Assembly (NCBI RefSeq): GCF_000379665.1
Contig: NZ_KB903359.1
Coordinates: 1,827,340-1,891,339 of the forward strand
Source: Butyricimonas synergistica DSM 23225
GTDB taxonomy: Bacteria; Bacteroidota; Bacteroidia; Bacteroidales; Marinifilaceae
Direction of reading: 5' to 3'
Length of the DNA: 64,000 nt
In this document: piece by piece, positions 1 through 8,914 of the stretch
Numbering within the stretch: position 1 is the first letter of the stretch
Layout: every line of letters starts with the position of its first letter
The notes under the pieces: model-generated
What the model was told of the DNA's origin: nothing
What the model saw: only the letters and a program-made list of their open reading frames with translations
The model's database searches: none
Program-made: the position numbers and the translations under genes

Positions 1-1
1 A

Positions 2-751
2 ATCGGTGATGCACTGAAAGGCAAAATCGATTTGAAAGAAGGTGACAAAATCGCTACTTTGGTTTCTCTTTCTTTGACCCCGCTTCGTATCGACAAGATC
101 AAAGATATCCGTCCGGACATCGACCAAGTGGACATCGACGGTAAGGCTATCCTTTTCGAGAGCGGTATCTACGCTAAGATCCCGGCCGACCTTCCGGAGA
201 ACCTTGCCTTGTCCGCGTTGGACGTTGCCGGAGCTCCCGCACAAACAGCCAAACTTGTAAAACCGGGCGATACCGTATTGATCATCGGTGCAGGTGGAAA
301 ATCCGGAATGTTGTGCTGCTACGAGGCTAAAAAACGTGCAGGCGTTACCGGTAAAGTAATCGGTTTGTGCCACAGCCAGAAGAGTACGGAACGTTTACAG
401 AAACTTGGTTTCTGCGACTATGTATTCTCTGCCGATGCAACTCAACCTGTTCCGGTAATGGAAAAAATCTCTGAATTGACGAATGGTGAGATGTGTGACG
501 TAACGATCAACAACGTGAACATCACTGACACGGAAATGACCTCTATCCTTTGCACAAAGAACACGGGTATCGTTTACTTCTTCTCTATGGCAACCAGCTT
601 CACGAAAGCCGCTCTTGGCGCCGAAGGTGTAGGAAGCGACGTGACGATGATCGTGGGTAACGGTTACACGAAAGGTCATGCAGAGATCACTCTTCAAGAA
701 CTGAGAGAATCAGAAGCCTTAAGAAAGATCTTTACAGAACTTTACGCTTAA
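2..751 (+). CDS. kdd: L-erythro-3,5-diaminohexanoate dehydrogenase, first copy (5' end outside window)
   Basis: This is the C-terminal ~249 residues of an NAD(P)-dependent L-erythro-3,5-diaminohexanoate dehydrogenase, the third step of lysine fermentation, which oxidatively deaminates 3,5-diaminohexanoate to 3-keto-5-aminohexanoate. The frame is open from base 2 to the stop at 751 and has no convincing start, so the gene is cut by the window edge. It aligns almost throughout with the complete copy that follows, sharing DKIATLVSLSLTPL, a Rossmann stretch (IIGAGGKSGMLCCYEA) and EMTSILCTKNTG. It is followed by a 95-nt spacer with an inverted repeat and then the second copy. The family assignment rests on the similarity and on the adjacent kamA. 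Confidence 0.85.
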   Translation: MGDALKGKIDLKEGDKIATLVSLSLTPLRIDKIKDIRPDIDQVDIDGKAILFESGIYAKIPADLPENLALSALDVAGAPAQTAKLVKPGDTVLIIGAGGKSGMLCCYEAKKRAGVTGKVIGLCHSQKSTERLQKLGFCDYVFSADATQPVPVMEKISELTNGEMCDVTINNVNITDTEMTSILCTKNTGIVYFFSMATSFTKAALGAEGVGSDVTMIVGNGYTKGHAEITLQELRESEALRKIFTELYA

Positions 752-753
752 TT

Positions 754-788
754 AATTTACGACTTATGATTTACGATTTATGATTGCT
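754..788 (+). repeat. 35-nt intergenic repeat, copy 1
   Basis: This 35-nt AT-rich unit recurs with two mismatches at 8176-8210, also just after a stop codon in the same operon. It is built from variants of TTACGATTTATGATT. Similar AATC/TAAA words fill several other spacers (1940-1985, 8212-8250, 14630-14660, 36630-36670). Function unknown. Confidence 0.7.
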
Positions 789-818
789 TACACGGTAATT
801 GTCAATCGTAAATCATAA
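764..818 (+). repeat. 15-bp perfect inverted repeat between the two kdd genes
   Basis: TTATGATTTACGATT at 764-778 is the exact reverse complement of 804-818, with a 25-nt loop. The transcript could fold into an AU-rich hairpin between the two dehydrogenase genes. There is no GC-rich stem or clean U-tract, so an intrinsic terminator is unlikely. An mRNA processing or stability element is a possible role. Confidence 0.6.
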
Positions 819-846
819 ACTAAAATCTAAAATTTAAAATTATTCG

Positions 847-1884
847 ATGGACAAAGGTTGTAGATACGGTACACATAGGGTTATCACCCCGGAAGGAACA
901 CTTCCCCAACCGGCACTGAAGCTGGATAACACGATGAGCATTTACGACAACGAGTTGTTGATAGACGTGCAAACACTGAATATTGACTCTGCCAGTTACA
1001 CGCAGATCAAGGGTGCTTGCGGCGGGGACGCGTCAAAAATGAAAGAGATGATTCTCTCGATCGTGGAGGAACGGGGCAAGATGCAAAATCCGGTGACCGG
1101 TTCGGGGGGTATGCTGATTGGTACGGTAAAAGAAATAGGTCCGGCATTCCCGGATAAATCATTGAAAGTGGGTGACAAGATCGCGACGCTGGTATCCCTT
1201 TCCCTGACACCTTTGAAAATCAATAAAATCAAGAATCTCGACCCCGTATCCGATCAGGTTGACGTGGATGCGCAAGCGATTCTTTTCGAAAGCGGCTTAT
1301 ATGCCGTACTGCCGGATGACATACCGGAGAAATTGGCATTGGCAGTGTTGGACGTGGCAGGAGCACCGGCTCAAGTGGCACGTCTGGTAAAAGAAGGTGA
1401 TACGGTTTGTATCATCGGGGGAGGCGGAAAGTCCGGAGTACTTTGCTGCTACCAGGCAATGAAAAACGTAGGACCTTACGGAAAGGTTATCGTGGTAGAA
1501 TACTCGGAAGAGAATGCCCGAAGGATAAAAGACATGAATCTCGCCACTCACGTGATTGTTGCCGACGCGACAAAAGTGATGGACGTGTACAAGAAAGTGA
1601 CCGCTATCGCGGGAGAAAGAGGTTGCGAGGTGACAATCAATAACGTGAATGTTCCCTCGACCGAAATGACCTCTATTCTAGTCACAAAAGGACAAGGATG
1701 TGTTTACTTCTTCTCTATGGCTACCAGCTTCACGAAAGCAGCACTGGGAGCCGAGGGAGTAGGAAAAGATATAAATTTAATCGTGGGAAACGGTTACGCG
1801 AAAGGACACGCGGAATTAACCCTGAATATTATTCGGGAATCTGCCGAGATCCGGGAGTTGTTTGAAAAATTGTATGTGAAATAA
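847..1884 (+). CDS. kdd: L-erythro-3,5-diaminohexanoate dehydrogenase, second copy
   Basis: A full-length 345-residue L-erythro-3,5-diaminohexanoate dehydrogenase (EC 1.4.1.11 family) of lysine fermentation. It has an N-terminal catalytic part and a central Rossmann segment (VCIIGGGGKSGVLCCY, around residues 187-202), followed by the conserved EMTSILVTKGQG and the FSMATSFTKAALGAEGVG stretch that is nearly identical in the first copy. The ATG start at 847 gives the family's usual length. It lies directly upstream of lysine 2,3-aminomutase, the known kdd-kamA arrangement in Fusobacterium and Clostridium clusters. Having two tandem copies is unusual. Whether both are active, or have different cofactor or substrate preferences, cannot be seen here. 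Confidence 0.9.
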   Translation: MDKGCRYGTHRVITPEGTLPQPALKLDNTMSIYDNELLIDVQTLNIDSASYTQIKGACGGDASKMKEMILSIVEERGKMQNPVTGSGGMLIGTVKEIGPAFPDKSLKVGDKIATLVSLSLTPLKINKIKNLDPVSDQVDVDAQAILFESGLYAVLPDDIPEKLALAVLDVAGAPAQVARLVKEGDTVCIIGGGGKSGVLCCYQAMKNVGPYGKVIVVEYSEENARRIKDMNLATHVIVADATKVMDVYKKVTAIAGERGCEVTINNVNVPSTEMTSILVTKGQGCVYFFSMATSFTKAALGAEGVGKDINLIVGNGYAKGHAELTLNIIRESAEIRELFEKLYVK

Positions 1885-1987
1885 ATTGATAACCTCTAAC
1901 AAATTTAATACTCAACAAAAAGGCGGATTTGCGCGAGGCAATCTAAAATCTAAAATTCAAAATCTAAAATCTAAAATATTACAAGTG

Positions 1988-3232
1988 ATGTCAGAAAGCA
2001 GACGAAAAGAGTTTTTCCCAGAAGTTACCGACGAACAATGGAACGATTGGAAATGGCAAGTGAAAAACAGAATTGAAACACTCGAGCAATTAAAGAAGTA
2101 CATCGAGTTGACCAAAGAAGAAGAGGATGGTATCCGCGAGTCTTTGAAGACTTTAAGAATGGCGATTACCCCTTATTACTTGAGCTTAATTGACAAGAAT
2201 AACCCGTATTGCCCGATTCGCAAACAAGCTGTTCCTTCCGCTTTAGAACTGCACAGATCGGAAGCCGACCTGTTGGATCCTTTGCACGAAGACAGTGATT
2301 CTCCCGTACCGGGTTTGACTCACCGCTACCCGGATCGCGTGTTGTTCCTGATCACGGACCAATGTTCCATGTATTGTCGTCATTGTACCCGCCGGCGTTT
2401 CGCGGGACAAAAGGATAGTGCTTCCCCGACCGAACGTATCGATAAATGTATCGAGTACATCGCCAAAACCCCGCAAGTACGGGATGTACTGTTGTCGGGA
2501 GGAGACGCGTTGCTGGTAAGCGACGAACGTTTGGAATATATTATCAGCAAATTGAGAGCCATCCCGCACGTGGAGATTATCCGAATCGGAAGCCGTACTC
2601 CCGTGGTGTGCCCGCAAAGAATCACCCCGGAGCTGGTTAATATGTTGAAGAAGTATCACCCGATCTGGTTGAACACCCACTTCAATCACCCGAACGAGAT
2701 CACGCCGGAATCAAGTGCCGCTTGTGCACGTCTTGCCGATGCGGGTATCCCGTTGGGGAATCAAACCGTACTGTTGAGAGGCATCAATGACTGTACTTAC
2801 GTGATGAAACAATTGATGCACGGGTTGGTGAAAATGCGCGTTCGCCCGTATTACATTTATCAATGTGACCTTTCCATGGGTATCGAGCATTTCCGTACTC
2901 CCGTATCCAAAGGTATCGAGATCATCGAGAACTTGCGCGGTCATACTTCCGGATATGCAGTTCCCACGTTCGTGGTAGACGCTCCCGGAGGAGGTGGAAA
3001 AACACCGGTAATGCCGAATTATGTTCTTTCTCAGTCACCGAAACGTGTTGTATTGAGAAACTACGAAGGTGTTATCACGACCTACACGGAACCGGAAAAC
3101 TATAAAGAAGAGTGCCACTGCCCGGAATGCGAAAAAGCCCGCAAAGAAGGCGTAGCCGCTCTGTTGAATGGTGACGCCCTCTCTATCGAACCGAAACACT
3201 TGGCTCGTAACGAGAGAAATCACCACGAATAA
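1988..3232 (+). CDS. kamA: L-lysine 2,3-aminomutase
   Basis: A radical SAM, PLP-dependent enzyme that converts L-alpha-lysine to L-beta-lysine, the first step of the pathway. With the ATG at 1988 the protein has 414 residues. The cluster motif CxxxCxxC is at C126/C130/C133, the PLP lysine is K338 in PGGGGK, and the substrate-binding aspartates are D294 and D331. These match the Clostridium subterminale enzyme offset by one. A longer frame opens at a TTG at 1886, but those 34 extra codons run through the low-complexity AATCTAAAA spacer and are rejected. The C-terminal CxCPxC zinc-type motif (about residue 380) is present. It lies in the operon between kdd and kamB. Confidence 0.95.
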   Translation: MSESRRKEFFPEVTDEQWNDWKWQVKNRIETLEQLKKYIELTKEEEDGIRESLKTLRMAITPYYLSLIDKNNPYCPIRKQAVPSALELHRSEADLLDPLHEDSDSPVPGLTHRYPDRVLFLITDQCSMYCRHCTRRRFAGQKDSASPTERIDKCIEYIAKTPQVRDVLLSGGDALLVSDERLEYIISKLRAIPHVEIIRIGSRTPVVCPQRITPELVNMLKKYHPIWLNTHFNHPNEITPESSAACARLADAGIPLGNQTVLLRGINDCTYVMKQLMHGLVKMRVRPYYIYQCDLSMGIEHFRTPVSKGIEIIENLRGHTSGYAVPTFVVDAPGGGGKTPVMPNYVLSQSPKRVVLRNYEGVITTYTEPENYKEECHCPECEKARKEGVAALLNGDALSIEPKHLARNERNHHE

Positions 3233-3318
3233 ATCGATTCGATGATTCTGTGATTTCCGATTAAGTGATTCATCGCTTCTCCGGAAATCACCGAATCATT
3301 TAATCTCTAAATCAACAA

Positions 3319-4347
3319 TTGATTGTGTTTATCGAGGAAATATTAAAATACAACAGTATTGCAATCGTGGGACTGGCTAAGAACGCCGGGAAAACAGAAT
3401 GCTTGAACTATATTCTTCGGCACGTGAAGAATACGGGGAAGCGTTTTGCCCTAACCTCCATAGGCATTGACGGGGAAAGCAAAGATCAAGTCTGCCAGAC
3501 ACCGAAACCGGAAATAGAGATATTCGAGGATATGATATTCATCACATCCGAGATGCACTACCGGAGCAAGAGGCTGGTGGCAGAGATCATGGATGTCAGC
3601 ACGCAACAAACCTCTTTGGGACGACTGGTTACGGCTAGAGCCGTCTCTTCGGGAAAAGTGCTATTATCCGGTCCCGCCGACACGGGGTCGCTGCGAACCT
3701 TGATCCATGAAATGAAGCGTTTCGATGTCGACACGACGATTGTAGACGGCGCCCTCTCCCGCCTCAGCCTAAGCTCTCCGGCGGTGACTGAAGCCATGGT
3801 ATTAGCCACGGGAGCCGCACTGTCCTGCAATATTCCTCAACTGGTAAGAAAGACAAAATACGTCTACGACCTCATATGCCTGGATGAAGCGGCTCCCGAT
3901 ATTATCCGGAAGCTGACGGGCATCGAGCAAGGCGTGTGGTCGATTGACGAGGAAGGAAACGTCCACGATCTGGATATCCCCTCCGTGTTTATGCTTGAAA
4001 ACAGAAAAGAAGATGTCTTCAAGCACGGGAACACGTTGTACGTGGCAGGTGCCATTAGTGACAAATTATTGCATTTCCTCCGGCAGCAGAAACAAATCCG
4101 GGAGATCACGCTAATCATGCGGGACTTCACGAAAATGTTCGCTTCCATGGAAACCTATTACGCTTTCGTGAAAAAAGGCGGTACCATACGGGTTTTGCAA
4201 AAAAGTAAACTACTGGCAGTCTGTATAAATCCCCAATCACCGGATGGATACTGCCTGGATTCGGACGAATTGCGGGTTGCCATGCAAGAAAGCCTGGGCA
4301 TCCCGGTGTATGACGTGAAAAGAATTGAAAATTTAAAAATTCAGTGA
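3319..4347 (+). CDS. kamB: lysine 5,6-aminomutase reactivase subunit KamB
   Basis: A protein of ~342 residues with an N-terminal P-loop (GLAKNAGKT, residues 18-26), in the KamB position between kamA and the MutS-like kamC. KamB and KamC are known as the pair that reactivates coenzyme-B12-dependent lysine 5,6-aminomutase after loss of its cofactor. The rest of the protein has no motif I can name. The start is uncertain: TTG at 3319 and GTG at 3325 are both possible and no strong Shine-Dalgarno decides. It is followed after 27 nt by kamC. The call rests mainly on gene order plus the P-loop and length. Confidence 0.8.
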   Translation: MIVFIEEILKYNSIAIVGLAKNAGKTECLNYILRHVKNTGKRFALTSIGIDGESKDQVCQTPKPEIEIFEDMIFITSEMHYRSKRLVAEIMDVSTQQTSLGRLVTARAVSSGKVLLSGPADTGSLRTLIHEMKRFDVDTTIVDGALSRLSLSSPAVTEAMVLATGAALSCNIPQLVRKTKYVYDLICLDEAAPDIIRKLTGIEQGVWSIDEEGNVHDLDIPSVFMLENRKEDVFKHGNTLYVAGAISDKLLHFLRQQKQIREITLIMRDFTKMFASMETYYAFVKKGGTIRVLQKSKLLAVCINPQSPDGYCLDSDELRVAMQESLGIPVYDVKRIENLKIQ

Positions 4348-4374
4348 TTATTAAATCACAAAATAAATAGTAAG

Positions 4375-5775
4375 GTGTTTTTACGTAGCGCGATAGAAGA
4401 AGTAAACGGGTTCAGGTACATGATCGACCAACTGGAGATTCAATCCGGGCTGGCAAAACGTGTATTGAATACACAACTCTATTTACACACGAAAGAAGAG
4501 ATTGTCGCCAAACTGGACAAAACGGAAGCGGCTGTCAACCTCCTGCGTGATTCCCTGTTGACCGACACCATCACCAAAATCAACGTGAAACTTATGCAGG
4601 TGAAAGATATCCGGGGTACAGCAAACCGGATAACCGAATCACAAGCATTGGATGACATTGAATTGTTTGAATTAAAATCGTTCTCGTTGCTCGTCATGGA
4701 GATCAGGCAATTATTGCTTGCCGCGCGCATTGATGTGGTAGTACTTCCGGACTTGGAACCGGTCGTCAACATCCTTGACCCGGAGAAAATGCGTATCCCT
4801 CATTTCTACGTTTATGATGCTTATTCCGAAGAATTGGCAGCCCTACGGGCAAAAATGAAGGCTCTGAAAATGGATGCCAAGACCGAAGACAAACAGCTGG
4901 ATCAATTGCAATTCGAGCATACGATGTTGGAAGATCGTGTCCGGGAAGAATTGTCTACACGAATACATCCGTACAAACAAGAAATTAACGAGGCTATCGC
5001 GCAAGTGGCAACGCTCGATATTTTACTTGCCAAGGCAAAGCAGGCTATCGAGATGCGACTGTGCAAGCCGGAGATCACGGAAACGGTCACTCGTTACAAA
5101 AATATTTTCAACCCGCAGGTAAAAGAAGTTCTGCGGCAAGAGGGAAAAAAATTCCAGGCTATCGATATAGACATCGCCCCCGGGGCGTGCCTGATCACCG
5201 GAGCCAACATGGCAGGCAAGAGCGTTATTCTAAAGACGGTTGCTTTAGCCCAAACCCTATTCCAATTCGGTTTCTACGTTCCGGCAGAACACGCGGAAAT
5301 CGCGCTGGTTGACGAGGTACTCTTGTGCATCGGCGACGAGCAATCCGAGCTGAGCGGTCTTTCCTCCTACGCTTCGGAAATGTTAAGGCTAAACACCATC
5401 GTTCAGGACGTGAAAGCAGGCAAAAACGCCCTTATCCTGATCGACGAACTGGCAAGGACGACCAATCCCGCGGAAGGGAAAGCGATTGTCAACGCGACGC
5501 TCGACTTCCTGACGGACAAGGGTGCCCGTTCCCTGATTACCTCGCATTACAGCGGCATAAAAGCCGGATGCAGGAAAATGCGGGTAAAAGGATTTATAAA
5601 AGATAAAATAAACGGTCAGCTGACCATTAATAACATAAACGAGTTTATCGATTACTCGCTGGTCGAGGATACTCAAAACTCCGTCCCGCAGGAAGCGATG
5701 CGCATTGCCCGCATCCTGGGTATAGACGACGAACTGCTGGATAAGGCAGAGAATTATTTGGAACAGAATTTATAA
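4375..5775 (+). CDS. kamC: lysine 5,6-aminomutase reactivase ATPase KamC (MutS-like)
   Basis: A 466-residue MutS-related ATPase. It has a helical N-terminal half with charged coiled-coil-like stretches (around residues 155-225), then a MutS-type ATPase domain with Walker A GANMAGKS (276-283) and Walker B ALILIDELAR (D357/E358). It lacks the mismatch-recognition domains of true MutS. With KamB it is expected to exchange inactivated cobalamin on KamDE at the expense of ATP. The start is GTG at 4375. kamD begins 12 nt after its stop, which indicates tight co-expression with its client enzyme. Confidence 0.85.
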   Translation: MFLRSAIEEVNGFRYMIDQLEIQSGLAKRVLNTQLYLHTKEEIVAKLDKTEAAVNLLRDSLLTDTITKINVKLMQVKDIRGTANRITESQALDDIELFELKSFSLLVMEIRQLLLAARIDVVVLPDLEPVVNILDPEKMRIPHFYVYDAYSEELAALRAKMKALKMDAKTEDKQLDQLQFEHTMLEDRVREELSTRIHPYKQEINEAIAQVATLDILLAKAKQAIEMRLCKPEITETVTRYKNIFNPQVKEVLRQEGKKFQAIDIDIAPGACLITGANMAGKSVILKTVALAQTLFQFGFYVPAEHAEIALVDEVLLCIGDEQSELSGLSSYASEMLRLNTIVQDVKAGKNALILIDELARTTNPAEGKAIVNATLDFLTDKGARSLITSHYSGIKAGCRKMRVKGFIKDKINGQLTINNINEFIDYSLVEDTQNSVPQEAMRIARILGIDDELLDKAENYLEQNL

Positions 5776-5787
5776 CAGAACAAAAAT

Positions 5788-7344
5788 ATGCAGAACAGTA
5801 AATTAGGGTTAGATTTCAACAAAGTAGCACACGCGAAAGACGTGGCTAGAAAGATAGCCGACGATGTACAGAAATTCGTGGAGCAGTACTCTACCGTTGC
5901 CGTTGAGCGTACATTATGCCGCTTGCTCGGTATTGATGGCGTTGATGCCAACACGGTACCGCTTCCCAACGTCTTGGTAGACGAGATCAAAGACAAAGGA
6001 GTGTTAAGTCAAGGTATTCTCTTTTTCTTGGGTAACACGATCGTGGAAACCGGAATGGACCCGCAACAAATAGCAGAGAAAGTTGCAGAGGGACAGCTGG
6101 ATATGACCACGTTGCCCGTTCACCCGATGGACAAGATCAAGGCAGCCTTGAAACCTTACGTGGACGCAAGTATCAAACGCATCAGTGATCGCCGCGCCAA
6201 GAAAGAAAATTACTTGAAAACGATAGGCGAAGGTCCGAAACCTTACCTATACGTGATCGTGGCAACCGGAAATATCTACGAGGACGTGGTACAGGCTCAA
6301 GCAGCCGCACGCCAGGGAGCCGACGTTATCGCCGTAATCCGTACAACAGGGCAGAGTTTGTTGGATTACGTGCCTTATGGAGCTACCACCGAAGGTTTCG
6401 GGGGAACTTTCGCTACCCAGGAAAACTTCCGCATCATGCGTAAAGCACTGGACGAAGTGGGTGAAGAAGTAGGACGTTATATCCGCTTGTGTAACTACTG
6501 TTCCGGGTTGTGTATGCCGGAAATTGCCGCCATGGGTGCTTTGGAAGGCTTGGACGTGATGCTGAACGATGCCCTTTACGGTATCCTGTTCCGCGACATC
6601 AATATGCAACGTACACTGGTCGACCAATTCATGTCACGGGTCATCAACGGATTCGCCGGAGTCATTATCAACACAGGTGAGGATAACTACCTGACTACCG
6701 CCGACGCCGTGGAACAAGCCCATACCGTGCTGGCTTCCGACCTGATTAACGAACAACTGGCTTTAATCGCCGGGCTGAAAGAAGAACAAATGGGATTGGG
6801 ACACGCTTTTGAAATGGACCCCTCGTTGGAAAACGGGTTCCTGCTGGAGCTTTCCCAAGCACAAATGACCCGGGAGATCTTCCCGAAAGCCACTTTAAAA
6901 TATATGCCTCCGACCAAATTCATGACGGGAAACATTTTCCGCGGACACATACAGGATGCACTTTTCAACATGATCGGGATATGGACTTCACAAGGTATCC
7001 AACTATTGGGAATGCCGACGGAAGCTATCCACACGCCTTTCATGTCCGACCGTTACCTTTCTATCGAGAATGCCAAATACATTTTCGGTAACATGAAAAA
7101 CATCGGCGACGAGGTAGAATTCAAAAAGGACGGGATCATCCAAAGTCGTGCCAAAGAGGTATTGGACAACGCTATCGCGCTACTCGAGAACATCGAGCGG
7201 GAAGGACTTTTCACCGCACTTGAAAAAGGTATCTTTGGAGACGTGAAACGCCCGAAGAATGGCGGTAAAGGACTTGACGGTGTAGCGGCAAAGGGAGCCA
7301 ATTACTACAACCCGTTTATTGAGCTAATGCTTAATAACAATTGA
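5788..7344 (+). CDS. kamD: lysine 5,6-aminomutase alpha subunit
   Basis: A 518-residue large subunit of adenosylcobalamin- and PLP-dependent beta-lysine 5,6-aminomutase (EC 5.4.3.3), which moves the terminal amino group of beta-lysine to give 3,5-diaminohexanoate. The length and the opening KLGLDFNKVAHAKDVARKIA fit the KamD family, whose fold is a TIM barrel that binds the adenosyl side of B12 and the substrate. It lies directly before kamE with a 39-nt spacer of AAAATTG repeats. The ATG start at 5788 follows kamC closely. Confidence 0.95.
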   Translation: MQNSKLGLDFNKVAHAKDVARKIADDVQKFVEQYSTVAVERTLCRLLGIDGVDANTVPLPNVLVDEIKDKGVLSQGILFFLGNTIVETGMDPQQIAEKVAEGQLDMTTLPVHPMDKIKAALKPYVDASIKRISDRRAKKENYLKTIGEGPKPYLYVIVATGNIYEDVVQAQAAARQGADVIAVIRTTGQSLLDYVPYGATTEGFGGTFATQENFRIMRKALDEVGEEVGRYIRLCNYCSGLCMPEIAAMGALEGLDVMLNDALYGILFRDINMQRTLVDQFMSRVINGFAGVIINTGEDNYLTTADAVEQAHTVLASDLINEQLALIAGLKEEQMGLGHAFEMDPSLENGFLLELSQAQMTREIFPKATLKYMPPTKFMTGNIFRGHIQDALFNMIGIWTSQGIQLLGMPTEAIHTPFMSDRYLSIENAKYIFGNMKNIGDEVEFKKDGIIQSRAKEVLDNAIALLENIEREGLFTALEKGIFGDVKRPKNGGKGLDGVAAKGANYYNPFIELMLNNN

Positions 7345-7383
7345 AAATTGAAAATTGAGAATTGAAAAGAAAGGAGCGACACT

Positions 7384-8172
7384 ATGAGTGGAGGATTATA
7401 TTCTACCGAGAAAAATGATTTCGACCAGACGCTGGATCTGAAAAAAATAAAACCCTACGGCGACACTATGAACGACGGGAAAACTCAATTGAGTTTCACG
7501 TTGCCCGTTCCCGCCGGGGACGAGGCTATCGAAGCCGCGAAACAATTGTTGAAGAAAATGGGTTTCGAGAACCCGCAAGTCGTGTATCACAAGGAATTGA
7601 CCAAGGGATTCACCTTTTTCAATTGCTACGGGAGCTGCACGCACACCGTGGATTACACGAATATCCACGTGCCGAAAGTGGAAGGTACAAAATGGGATAT
7701 GCACGAAACAGACGAGTTTATCCGTGAAAACATCGGACGCCCGTTAATTGTCGTGGGAGCCAGCACCGGAACCGACGCCCACACCGTGGGTATCGACGCC
7801 ATCATGAACATGAAAGGCTTCGCGGGACACTACGGCTTGGAACGATATGACATGATCGAAGCCCACAACTTGGGTAGCCAGGTTCCCAACGAAGAATTTA
7901 TAGCCAAAGCCATCGAACTGAAAGCGGACGCCCTTCTGGTTTCACAGACCGTTACACAGAAAGACGTGCATATTCACAACATGATTGAACTCGTGGAGAT
8001 GCTCGAGGCGGAAGGCTTGCGAGACAAGGTTATCCTTGCTTGCGGCGGACCCCGTATCTCCCACGAATTAGCAAAAGAATTGGGTTACGACGCCGGATTC
8101 GGGATGAACACCTACGCCGACGACGTGGCTTCATTTGTTGCACAAGAATTTGTTAGAAGAAGAAATAAATAA
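7384..8172 (+). CDS. kamE: lysine 5,6-aminomutase beta subunit
   Basis: A 262-residue small subunit with the B12-binding Rossmann domain. The lower-ligand motif DAHTVG has its histidine at residue 133 and the PLP-binding lysine is at 144, exactly the numbering of His133 and Lys144 in the Clostridium sticklandii enzyme. The ATG at 7384 is therefore well supported. An AGGAG-like sequence (AAAGGAGCGACACT) stands just upstream, one of the few clear ribosome-binding sites here. It forms the aminomutase heterotetramer with KamD. The 35-nt intergenic repeat follows its stop. Confidence 0.96.
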   Translation: MSGGLYSTEKNDFDQTLDLKKIKPYGDTMNDGKTQLSFTLPVPAGDEAIEAAKQLLKKMGFENPQVVYHKELTKGFTFFNCYGSCTHTVDYTNIHVPKVEGTKWDMHETDEFIRENIGRPLIVVGASTGTDAHTVGIDAIMNMKGFAGHYGLERYDMIEAHNLGSQVPNEEFIAKAIELKADALLVSQTVTQKDVHIHNMIELVEMLEAEGLRDKVILACGGPRISHELAKELGYDAGFGMNTYADDVASFVAQEFVRRRNK

Positions 8173-8175
8173 TTA

Positions 8176-8210
8176 AATTTACGATCTATGATTTACGATT
8201 TATGATTGCT
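8176..8210 (+). repeat. 35-nt intergenic repeat, copy 2
   Basis: Second copy of the 754-788 unit (two mismatches), placed immediately after the kamE stop. It is followed by a run of AATC-containing words up to the next start at 8255. Confidence 0.7.
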
Positions 8211-8254
8211 ATTAATCTAAAATCCGAAATCTGAAATCAAAAATCAAAACGGTT

Positions 8255-8914
8255 ATGGATAAAGATCAAGTAAGAGAAGTGATCGCCAAGCGAGTAGCTC
8301 TCGAATTAAAAGACGGCGACGTGGTAAACTTGGGTATCGGATTACCGACAATGGTTCCGAACTACTTGAAGAGTGACGTACACGTGGTACTGCAATCCGA
8401 AAACGGATTGTTGGGCATGGGACCGAAACCGGAAGCCGGAAAAGAAAATCCGGAACTGACGGATGCCGGCGGTGGTTTCATCACGGCTATTGACGGGGCA
8501 TGCAGCTTTGACAGTGCCACTTCCTTCGGTATCATCCGGGGTGGACACGTGGATGTAACCATTCTTGGTGCCTTACAGGTAGACGAGAAAGGGAACTTGG
8601 CAAACTGGATCATCCCCGGCAAAAAAGCCCCGGGTATGGGTGGAGCCATGGATCTTCTGGTCGGTGCTAAAAAAGTAATCCTTGCCATGGAACACACGGC
8701 AAAAGGAAGCCACAAGATACTAAAAGAATGTACCCTGCCGTTGACGGCAGCCGGCGAGGTCGACATGATTATCACCGAAATGGGTGTGATGAACGTTACC
8801 CCGGCAGGTATCGAACTGGTAGAATTAAACAGTGAATTTACATTGGATGACATCAAAGCAGCAACAGGCTGTGAATTAATAGTTTCTAAAGACTTAAAAC
8901 CTATGCCTCAATAA
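8255..8914 (+). CDS. atoA: acetoacetate/butyrate CoA-transferase beta subunit
   Basis: A 219-residue subunit B of a 3-oxoacid-type CoA-transferase. The catalytic glutamate is E49 in SENGLLGMGP, and GGGFITAIDGA and the C-terminal MNVTPAGIELVE stretch are typical of the family. In lysine fermentation it would move CoA from butyryl-CoA or acetyl-CoA to acetoacetate. The partner alpha subunit (atoD), usually directly upstream, is not here: kamE occupies that place, so atoD must lie elsewhere. The stop overlaps the thiolase ATG by one base, which suggests translational coupling. Confidence 0.9.
   Translation: MDKDQVREVIAKRVALELKDGDVVNLGIGLPTMVPNYLKSDVHVVLQSENGLLGMGPKPEAGKENPELTDAGGGFITAIDGACSFDSATSFGIIRGGHVDVTILGALQVDEKGNLANWIIPGKKAPGMGGAMDLLVGAKKVILAMEHTAKGSHKILKECTLPLTAAGEVDMIITEMGVMNVTPAGIELVELNSEFTLDDIKAATGCELIVSKDLKPMPQ

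Noticed and set aside
1886-1987. Extended start of lysine 2,3-aminomutase
   Set aside because: The extra codons translate the AATCTAAAA spacer repeat, and the residue numbering from 1988 matches the characterised enzyme.
6247-7301. Long open frames opposite kamD and other + strand operon genes
   Set aside because: They are antisense shadows created by codon usage of well-conserved genes, with no domains and no start signals.
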